A stretch of 11,166 bases of DNA from assembly GCA_025966335.1 (NCBI GenBank), contig JAICRS010000090.1:1-11166 (forward strand), written 5' to 3'. The translations under genes were made by a program, and so were the position numbers. Below the pieces are notes generated by a model, which did no database searches, had not been told where the DNA came from, and was given only the letters and a program-made list of their open reading frames with translations. How positions within the stretch are numbered: the first letter of the stretch is position 1; every line of letters starts with the position of its first letter. Source of the stretch: Nocardioidaceae bacterium. Lineage in GTDB: Bacteria; Actinomycetota; Actinomycetes; Propionibacteriales; Nocardioidaceae. Shown here piece by piece: positions 6,774-11,166 of this stretch.

Positions 6774-8788
6774 CGTCCCCGGCGACTACGGCGGTCTCGC
6801 GGCTCGCGTGGCTCCCGGGTCTTGCGCCGGCGTGGCCTGCGGGTCGTGGTCGGCGTGGGCTCGGGGACCGTCGTGGTCGGTGCGGGGTCGGGGACCGTCG
6901 TGGTCGGCGTCTCGGTCGCGGTCGTCTCCGGGTCGGACGGCGTCGTCTCGCCGCCGGTGGAGCCGGTCTCACCACCCGACGGATCGTCGGTGGAGTCAGT
7001 CTCACCGTCGGTCGGGTCGTCGGTGGAGTCAGTCTCACCGTCGGTCGGGTCGTCGGTGGAGCTCGTCTCCTCGTCGGTCGGCTCCTCGCTGGGCTCGTCG
7101 GTCGGCTCCTCGCCTGGCTCCTCGGTCGGGTCGTAGGGGTCGAAGACCTCCTGCTCGATCCGGGAGACCGGCAGGTCGTCGCCGTCGGGGTCCCGGACGG
7201 GCGGGTCCGCGGCGATCGGGTCGTGCTCGTCGGGCACGTCGTCACGCAGGCCCACGCTGAACTGGACCATCATGTCGTGGTCCTCGTGCGGCAGGTTGTG
7301 GCAGTGGATCATGTACTTGCCGCGGTGCGGACCGAACTTCATCAGCACCTCGACGGTCTCGTCCTCGCCGCAGTAGACCACATCCTTGGGCCCGAGCTCG
7401 TAGGGGAACGGCGGCCTGCCGTTGCGGCTGATGATCTGGAAGTCGACGAGGTGGATGTGGATCGGGTGGAACCATCCACCGGAGTGGTTGTCGATCTTCC
7501 AGATCTCGATGTCGCCGAGCCCCGGGTTGGCGAACACCTCCTTGTAGCCGCTGTTCGTGACGTCGGCCCAGGTGCGTTCGTTGATGCTCCAGATGTTGGT
7601 CAGGTCGCTCTTCTTCAGCTCCATGAACCGCCGGCGCATCGCCTGGTCGGGACGCAGGCTCATCGCGGCGCTGCTGACCATCTCGTTCGGGATCCGGTTC
7701 CAGGTCGGGTCGCTCTTGTCGAACGGCTCGTCGGTGACGTCGAACGCCATCACCTTGTCGGTGTGATCGAAGTCCCGGTTGTTCTCGTTGCTGAGGTTGC
7801 GCAGCTCGACCCGCGTGCCGGGAGCGTACTGCGCGAAGTCGATCAGCACCTCGTAGCGTTCCGCAGGGGCCTGGCGGAACTGGCCGACCTCCTGCGACTT
7901 CGGCATCAGCCCGCCGTCGGTCGCCACGACGTGGAACGAGCCGCCCGGCTCCAGCACGTACCGGTAGGAGCGGGACACCGATGCATTCACGAAGCGGAAC
8001 CGGTAGACCCGGCGCTGCACCTTCATCACCGGCCACGGCCGGCCGTTGACGGTGACCACGTCGCCCCACACGCCGGAGTGGTCGCGGTCGTCGTAGCCCA
8101 AACTGCCGTCGGCGGCGAACATCACGTCGCCGATCGTCAGCGGGACGTCGTAGGGCCGTTGCGGCAGCAGCTCGCGCTCGACCGCGTCGTGCACGTGGTA
8201 CTGCGCGATGAGGCCGGTGTAGACGTTCTGTGCCGTCGTGTGGGACGCGTGGTCGTGGTACCACAGCGTGCGGGCCGGCTGCCAGTTGCTGGGCCAGTGG
8301 TAGGTCTTGGTGAACCCGGGCAGGGTCAGGTCGTCCGCGTACCCGTCGTACTCCGGCAACGACGCGTTGCCGTGCAGGTGGGTCGACGTCTTGAACGTGT
8401 GCCCGAACATCGGGTGCTTCTCCGGCAGCCGGTTGCGCATCTGGACGATCGCCCGGGTGCCCGCCTCCAGGTGGATGGTCGGTCCGGCCACCCGTCCCCC
8501 GTAGCCCCACACCGGGGTGTCCCCCACATGGGGGAGGAACGGAGCCGTCCCCGCCGCCTGGTTGATGACGAACTTCGCGTACTTCCCGAGCTCGTCCGTG
8601 CCTTCCGCGACCGGCCGGAGCACCGGTGGGCGGGTGAACTCCGTGCGGTACGGACGCGGCATCAGGTCCTCGTCCAGCAGGCTCGCCGACTTCGCGGACA
8701 CGCTGCCGTTGAACGGGACGGTCAGCCCTGCGACCGCAAGCGCACTCAACCCTCCGATCTGAAGGACTTCTCTACGTGACAAATCCAT
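6770..8788 (-). CDS. Tat-exported multicopper oxidase (CotA/bilirubin oxidase type) with long charged C-terminal tail
   Basis: A 672-residue laccase-like oxidase that would couple one-electron oxidation of phenols, bilirubin-like compounds or metal ions to reduction of O2 to water outside the membrane. A Tat signal is clear: SRREVL at 4-9, a hydrophobic stretch at 11-25 and a likely cleavage after VSA32. All copper ligand motifs are present: HLHG (H137, H139), WYHDH (H178, H180), HPIHIH (H441, H444, H446) and HCHNLPHEDHDMM (H495, C496, H497, H501, axial M506). The CotA-like core ends near residue 515. Residues 551-620 are acidic with tandem repeats, 621-649 Thr/Pro-rich, and 650-672 strongly basic (RRPRRRKTREP...). 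No transmembrane helix or LPXTG is seen. ATG at 8788 has GAGGGGAG 7 nt upstream. The natural substrate is unknown. Confidence 0.93.
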   Translation of the reverse strand: MDLSRREVLQIGGLSALAVAGLTVPFNGSVSAKSASLLDEDLMPRPYRTEFTRPPVLRPVAEGTDELGKYAKFVINQAAGTAPFLPHVGDTPVWGYGGRVAGPTIHLEAGTRAIVQMRNRLPEKHPMFGHTFKTSTHLHGNASLPEYDGYADDLTLPGFTKTYHWPSNWQPARTLWYHDHASHTTAQNVYTGLIAQYHVHDAVERELLPQRPYDVPLTIGDVMFAADGSLGYDDRDHSGVWGDVVTVNGRPWPVMKVQRRVYRFRFVNASVSRSYRYVLEPGGSFHVVATDGGLMPKSQEVGQFRQAPAERYEVLIDFAQYAPGTRVELRNLSNENNRDFDHTDKVMAFDVTDEPFDKSDPTWNRIPNEMVSSAAMSLRPDQAMRRRFMELKKSDLTNIWSINERTWADVTNSGYKEVFANPGLGDIEIWKIDNHSGGWFHPIHIHLVDFQIISRNGRPPFPYELGPKDVVYCGEDETVEVLMKFGPHRGKYMIHCHNLPHEDHDMMVQFSVGLRDDVPDEHDPIAADPPVRDPDGDDLPVSRIEQEVFDPYDPTEEPGEEPTDEPSEEPTDEETSSTDDPTDGETDSTDDPTDGETDSTDDPSGGETGSTGGETTPSDPETTATETPTTTVPDPAPTTTVPEPTPTTTRRPRRRKTREPREPRDRRSRRGR
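6984..7049 (-). repeat. Two perfect 33-bp tandem repeats encoding an 11-residue acidic unit
   Basis: Bases 6984-7016 and 7017-7049 are identical 33-mers inside the oxidase gene. Each encodes one DDPTDGETDST-type unit. Degenerate copies flank them: 6951-6983 (SGG-type unit) and the bases from 7050, which match for about the first 14 nt. The array lengthens the acidic tail and could vary in copy number between strains by slippage, always in frame because the unit is 11 codons. Confidence 0.85.
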
Positions 8789-8795
8789 GGCCAAA

Positions 8796-8803
8796 CTCCC
8801 CTC
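8796..8803 (-). promoter_or_regulatory. Ribosome binding site of the multicopper oxidase gene
   Basis: GAGGGGAG on the minus strand lies 7 nt before the ATG at 8788. It fixes this start over the longer frame beginning at 8833, whose extra 15 residues would precede and disrupt the Tat signal. Confidence 0.75.
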
Positions 8804-8897
8804 GACGGGACCACGGTCACATGGGCGCGTCAACGACCCGCAAAACCGGTGCTAGATGCAACTGGTGGCAGACCTGGACGCGACTGCGGCGCCGACC

Positions 8898-8921
8898 GTT
8901 CCAGCACACATGTGCTGGAAC
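8898..8921. promoter_or_regulatory. Perfect 10-bp inverted repeat, candidate operator or hairpin
   Basis: Arms GTTCCAGCAC (8898-8907) and GTGCTGGAAC (8912-8921) are exact reverse complements around ACAT. An alternative stem is possible, because GTGCTG (8912-8917) can also pair with CAGCAC at 8921-8926. The centre contains the palindrome CACATGTG (8907-8914). It lies 110 bp before the oxidase start. It could be a repressor site for the oxidase or an intrinsic terminator for the phosphatase operon; no U-tract follows on either strand. Confidence 0.55.
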
Positions 8922-8966
8922 AGCACGGATCAGCGCGAAAAACGTGTCCAACGGACACACATGTGC
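8905..8966. repeat. Direct 11-mer repeat CACACATGTGC, 51 bp apart
   Basis: CACACATGTGC occurs at 8905-8915 and 8956-8966. The 51-bp period is close to five helical turns, so both copies face the same side of the DNA. Each holds the palindrome CACATGTG. The second copy follows a small inverted repeat, GTGTCC-AAC-GGACAC (8944-8958). Paired operators upstream of the oxidase are plausible; chance is not excluded. Confidence 0.45.
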
Positions 8967-9009
8967 GATTGCGACTTCCCTGCCGATGGAGCAGGCTCGC
9001 ACACGCCAC

Positions 9010-9059
9010 TCAGTCGCAACGGCACCTTCTGCGGCGAGATCTGATGCCGTTGCAACTGA
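9010..9059. repeat. 15-bp imperfect inverted repeat with 20-nt loop
   Basis: TCAGTCGCAACGGCA (9010-9024) and TGCCGTTGCAACTGA (9045-9059) are reverse complements with one mismatch. The long loop makes a classical terminator less likely. A structured 3' end of the phosphatase transcript or a protein-binding site are alternatives. Confidence 0.5.
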
Positions 9060-9060
9060 A

Positions 9061-9119
9061 TGGTGCTGAGGGGCTGGTGCAGGGGCCTGGCGCTGGGGGC
9101 TGGTGCTGGTGCTGGTGGC
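9061..9119 (-). other. C-rich, G-poor transcript segment after the phosphatase stop (possible Rho loading region)
   Basis: In the minus-strand transcript this segment is a run of CACCAG/CCAGCA-type repeats with CCCC blocks, starting about 20 nt after the phosphatase stop. C-rich, G-poor RNA is what Rho binds, and the inverted repeats further downstream could act as pause sites. On the plus strand the same bases hold three runs of four or five G. Function is inferred only from composition and position. Confidence 0.35.
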
Positions 9120-9141
9120 ACCGCGCCAAGACCAGATGCGG

Positions 9142-9696
9142 TCAGCTGTTCCAACGCAGCAGGACCGGGGTCTCCCGTTCGTAGCCGAGGGTGCACACGG
9201 TTGCGGTGTCGAGCCGGAAGTAGCGGCCTTCGGCGACGGGCTGGTCGATCCACCGCGCGGCGAGGGCGCGCAGCGCGTGGCCGTGTCCGAACACGAGTGC
9301 CCGCCCGTCGTGGCGTCGTACCCGGGCGATCACGCGGTCGAGTCGTTCACCGACGTCCTCGGCCGACTCGCCGCCGGGCGACCCGTGGGTCCACACGGTC
9401 CAGCCGGGCACGGTTTCCCGGATCTCCGCCGTGGTGATCCCCTCGTAGTCGCCGTAGCCCCACTCGACCAGGTCCTCGTCGAGCTCGGCGTCGCCGAAAC
9501 CGGCCAGCTCGGCGGTACGCCGGGCACGCTCCCGCGGACTGGTGAGGACCAGGTCGAACTCCTGTCCGTGCAGCCGTTGCGCGAGCTGCTTGGCGACCGC
9601 GACACCGTTCTCGGTCAGCGGGAGGTCGGTGACCGAGGTGTGCTTGTGGTCGCGGCTCCACTCGGTCTCCCCGTGCCGGACCAGCCAGAGCTCCAT
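9142..9696 (-). CDS. Histidine phosphatase family protein (phosphoglycerate mutase-like)
   Basis: A 184-residue cytosolic enzyme of the histidine phosphatase superfamily. The phosphate pocket is LVRHGETEW (R7, nucleophile H8), followed by SPRERARRTAEL (R57 aligned with the family's second arginine), EWGYGDYEG with a candidate proton donor (E85), and FGHGHALRALAARW (H138). The full catalytic set is intact. Its size and the absence of mutase insertions point to a phosphatase of the PhoE/CobC type rather than a glycolytic mutase; the substrate is unknown. ATG at 9696 has GAGGGG 9 nt upstream and starts 13 bp after the MaoC stop, so the two are probably one operon. The sequence after its stop is described separately as a possible termination region. 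Confidence 0.92.
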   Translation of the reverse strand: MELWLVRHGETEWSRDHKHTSVTDLPLTENGVAVAKQLAQRLHGQEFDLVLTSPRERARRTAELAGFGDAELDEDLVEWGYGDYEGITTAEIRETVPGWTVWTHGSPGGESAEDVGERLDRVIARVRRHDGRALVFGHGHALRALAARWIDQPVAEGRYFRLDTATVCTLGYERETPVLLRWNS

Positions 9697-9709
9697 CAGC
9701 AGCTGCCCC

Positions 9710-10228
9710 TCAGTCCTTGGTGGCGGGCTCCATCAGCGTCGGGCGTCCGGGCTGCTCACCGCCACGCGCCTCGAGGTAGCTGTCCTTGGGCACCATCACC
9801 TTGCGCCGGAAGACGCACACCAGCGTGCCGTCCTGGTTGTAGCCCTTGGTCTCCACGTGGACGACGCCGCGGTCGTCCTTGGACTTCGACTCCCACTTGT
9901 CGAGCACGGTGGTCTCACCGTAGATCGTGTCGCCGTGGAAGGTCGGCGCGACGTGCCGCAGCGACTCGACCTCCAGGTTCGCGATCGCCTTCCCGGAGAT
10001 GTCGGGCACGCTCATCCCGAGCAGCAGCGAGTAGATGTAGTTGCCGACCACGACGTTCTTGCCGAACTGCGTGGTGTTCTCGGCGTAGTTGGCGTCGAGG
10101 TGCAGGGGGTGGTGGTTCATCGTGATCAGGCAGAACAGGTGGTCGTCGTACTCGGTGACCGTCTTGCCGGGCCAGTGCTTGTAGGTCGCACCGACCTCGA
10201 ACTCCTCGTAGCTGCGACCGAACTGCAT
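9710..10228 (-). CDS. MaoC-family dehydratase (mesaconyl-CoA hydratase-like group)
   Basis: A 172-residue hotdog-fold enzyme expected to hydrate or dehydrate an acyl-CoA. The hydratase region reads TMNHHPLHLDANYAENTTQF then VVGNYIYSLLLGMSV, and the C-terminal half has LRHVAPTFHGDTIYGETTV and a strand FRRKVMVPK. In classical MaoC/R-hydratases the motif is G-D-x-N-P-x-H; here N38 stands at the aspartate position while H43 and D45 are kept. This variant is, as I recall it, typical of the mesaconyl-CoA or beta-methylmalyl-CoA dehydratase branch, so loss of activity should not be assumed. ATG at 10228 has GAGGAG 6 nt upstream. It precedes the histidine phosphatase gene by 13 bp. No citrate-lyase-like partner gene is in the window. 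Confidence 0.88.
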   Translation of the reverse strand: MQFGRSYEEFEVGATYKHWPGKTVTEYDDHLFCLITMNHHPLHLDANYAENTTQFGKNVVVGNYIYSLLLGMSVPDISGKAIANLEVESLRHVAPTFHGDTIYGETTVLDKWESKSKDDRGVVHVETKGYNQDGTLVCVFRRKVMVPKDSYLEARGGEQPGRPTLMEPATKD

Positions 10229-10234
10229 CCCACA

Positions 10235-10240
10235 CTCCTC
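10235..10240 (-). promoter_or_regulatory. Ribosome binding site of the MaoC gene
   Basis: GAGGAG on the minus strand, 6 nt before the ATG at 10228, decides this start. The 79-bp gap upstream to the DUF5302 stop holds a hairpin, so the MaoC-phosphatase pair probably has its own promoter here. I could not identify a convincing one. Confidence 0.65.
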
Positions 10241-10291
10241 GTCTTGGCGTCCCCCTATCGTGCCGAAAGGTCACCGCTCAGGGGAGACACC

Positions 10292-10317
10292 GGGTGCGTG
10301 GGATACCTCACGCACCC
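10292..10317 (-). terminator. GC-rich hairpin at the end of the DUF5302 gene
   Basis: GGGTGCGTG (10292-10300) and CACGCACCC (10309-10317) form a perfect 9-bp stem with an 8-nt loop. Read on the minus strand, the first arm contains the last codons and the TGA stop (10310-10308) of the DUF5302 gene. No U-tract follows, which is common for actinobacterial terminators. Confidence 0.55.
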
Positions 10318-10502
10318 CCGCCGCCGGCCTTGCGCCGGTGCATCTTCGGGGTCGCGCCGCCGGTCACCTCCGGGCCGTGCGCCTTGGCCCGGGAGCCGGC
10401 CGAGTCGTCCGGGTGTCCGGCGGCCTGCTTGCGGTTGAGCGCCTCGCGCATCTTGGCCTTCAGATCGTCGTTCGCCGGAGTGGCGCTGTCGTCGGCTGAC
10501 AT
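10308..10502 (-). CDS. Small DUF5302-type protein
   Basis: A 64-residue, highly charged protein without hydrophobic segments. After a short acidic leader it has NDDLKAKMREALNRKQAAGH, predicted helical and matching my memory of the actinobacterial DUF5302 core (DDLKAKMREAL.RK). It ends with a basic stretch (PKMHRRKAGGGGA) like the RRK end of that family. Function is unknown. ATG at 10502 is preceded by GGAGGT at 10511-10506, which is closer than ideal (3 nt) but is the only good start in frame. The upstream neighbour, the DUF2332 gene, ends 64 bp earlier on the same strand, so co-transcription is possible. A GC-rich hairpin begins within its last codons. Confidence 0.75.
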   Translation of the reverse strand: MSADDSATPANDDLKAKMREALNRKQAAGHPDDSAGSRAKAHGPEVTGGATPKMHRRKAGGGGA

Positions 10503-10566
10503 GGGACCTCCATCGACTCGGGTGCTCCGGCCACCTTCGCACGACCGGCCACCGGCGTCGAGAGGT

Positions 10567-11166
10567 TTACTCCCAGGTTGTGGGTACTCCGTGGCCCACG
10601 GACCGGCCGAGGATCCGCCGCTCGCCGGTCGGCCAGAGTCGCAGCACCACCAGGAACTCGTGGTCGGCCCCCTGCGTCCGGCGGGTGGGCTCGAGGAACA
10701 GGTGCGCGAACGGCGAGCTCGCACCGGCGGCCGCGCCGAGCTCCCGGACCCGGGCGGTGACCGCCTCCTGGTCCGCGTACGAAAGGTACTGCCACATCAC
10801 CGAGTGCCACAGCACCGTGGTGGTTCCCTCGACGAGCTCGATGTCACGCACGAACGAGACCGCGTCCTGGCGGCGTACCTCCACCGGATGCTCCGCGGCG
10901 ATCCGCAGCGCTTGCGCGAGCCGCTCGCGCCGTGCGAGCTGGTCGGGCCAGACGTACGACGTGAGGGTGATCCGGCCCTCGACGGTCCCCACGTCGACCG
11001 GCATCACGTCGCTGCCGTGCCGCTCGACGACCTCGAGGTCCGACCACGGTTGCAGGGGGCGTCCCCGCCAGGCGCCACGGAGGACCAGCTCGGCAGCCTC
11101 GTCGCCGAGGAGCCGGTCCTGGTCGTCGGTGTAGCCGAACCGGTCGACGTTCAGGTTGAGGCCGCC
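10567..11166 (-). CDS. DUF2332 family protein, C-terminal part (5' end outside window)
   Basis: The frame is open from the window edge (11166) to a TAA at 10567-10569, giving 199 residues of the C-terminal part. The visible start GLNLNVDRFGYTD and following VLRGAWRGRPLQPWSDLEVV read as continuous coding sequence, so the internal GTG at 11007 is not the true start. Recognisable DUF2332-like stretches are VWPDQLARRERLAQALRIA, TTTVLWHSVMWQYLS and AHLFLEPTRR. The family is widespread in actinobacteria and lacks an assigned function; no catalytic motif can be named with confidence. Its stop lies 64 bp before the DUF5302 start on the same strand. Confidence 0.85.
   Translation of the reverse strand, partial: GGLNLNVDRFGYTDDQDRLLGDEAAELVLRGAWRGRPLQPWSDLEVVERHGSDVMPVDVGTVEGRITLTSYVWPDQLARRERLAQALRIAAEHPVEVRRQDAVSFVRDIELVEGTTTVLWHSVMWQYLSYADQEAVTARVRELGAAAGASSPFAHLFLEPTRRTQGADHEFLVVLRLWPTGERRILGRSVGHGVPTTWE

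Larger units (their letters stand above)
8789..9141. other. 353-bp non-coding region upstream of the multicopper oxidase gene
   Basis: No open frame here looks coding on either strand. The stretch separates the histidine phosphatase stop from the oxidase start, both read on the minus strand. It contains the oxidase Shine-Dalgarno (8796-8803), a strong 10-bp inverted repeat (8898-8921), a 6-bp inverted repeat (8944-8958), a repeated 11-mer (8905 and 8956), a 15-bp imperfect inverted repeat (9010-9059) and a GGT/GCT-rich segment (9061-9119). Neither a convincing -35/-10 pair nor a known copper operator was found. Confidence 0.7.

Noticed and set aside
6770..6840. Possible frameshift creating the basic end of the oxidase
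   Set aside because: The frame ends in a clean ATGA overlap with the signal peptidase start, which would be an unlikely coincidence after a frameshift.
7223..8779. 518-codon open frame on the plus strand antisense to the multicopper oxidase
   Set aside because: The translation is Val/His/Arg-rich low-complexity sequence without domains. The minus strand carries every copper ligand of the oxidase.
8898..8921. Palindrome as an SOS (LexA) box
   Set aside because: Actinobacterial SOS boxes have GAAC-N4-GTTC; here GTTC and GAAC are at the outer ends in the opposite order with a much larger separation.
8789..9141. CsoR-type copper operator upstream of the oxidase
   Set aside because: I could not find the G-tract palindrome expected for a CsoR site.
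8776..9184. Several small plus-strand frames in the region upstream of the oxidase, some Cys/His-containing
   Set aside because: They have no Shine-Dalgarno, no recognisable motif and no plus-strand operon context. The region is better explained by repeats and regulatory DNA.
8930..9253. 107-codon minus-strand frame spanning the non-coding region and the phosphatase 3' end
   Set aside because: It has no ribosome binding site or domain, is Pro/Ala/Arg-rich, and overlaps the real phosphatase frame.
1..11166. CRISPR arrays, tRNA/rRNA genes, insertion sequences, prophage or toxin-antitoxin pairs
   Set aside because: I looked on both strands and found no spaced direct-repeat array, cloverleaf with a CCA-type end, transposase motif or terminal inverted repeats.

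Overview
High-GC DNA with GTG starts, very short intergenic gaps and stop/start overlaps. The gene families (DUF6758, DUF5302, DUF2332, an NrfD-type formate dehydrogenase anchor) suggest an actinobacterial chromosome, most likely Nocardioides or a relative in Propionibacteriales. Genus assignment is inference from protein style and gene order; no rRNA gene is present.

Region 1 (1-2937, + strand) is the 3' end of a formate dehydrogenase-type operon: a truncated 4Fe-4S electron-transfer subunit, an NrfD/PsrC-type membrane anchor overlapping it by 4 bp, then an OFA-family (oxalate/formate) MFS transporter. Substrate uptake and membrane-bound oxidation are therefore encoded together. The operon ends in a compact hairpin that also holds the stop codon of the converging operon.

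Region 2 (2945-5787, - strand) is a tight four-gene operon read DUF6758, SRPBCC, PHP phosphoesterase, MarC, with junctions of 7-bp overlap, 10-bp gap and 4-bp overlap. Its first gene diverges from a Nudix hydrolase gene (5857-6354, +) across only 69 bp, and both genes look leaderless.

Region 3 (6114-8788, - strand) holds a Tat-exported CotA/bilirubin-oxidase-like multicopper oxidase with a long charged, repeat-bearing C-terminal tail. It is coupled by ATGA to a type I signal peptidase. The signal peptidase frame runs 241 bp into the Nudix gene on the opposite strand. Upstream of the oxidase is a 353-bp non-coding stretch with several inverted and direct repeats and a C-rich (in the transcript) segment. 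This is the least explained part of the window.

Region 4 (9142-11166, - strand) holds a histidine phosphatase and a MaoC-type hydratase spaced as an operon, then a DUF5302 small protein and the C-terminal 199 residues of a DUF2332 protein that runs off the window edge.

I see no CRISPR array, tRNA, rRNA, insertion sequence, prophage or clear defence system. The most interesting items are the oxidase/peptidase module with its tail and upstream repeats, the mirrored-stop-codon terminator, the deep Nudix/signal peptidase antisense overlap, and the poorly characterised DUF6758-SRPBCC-PHP-MarC operon.
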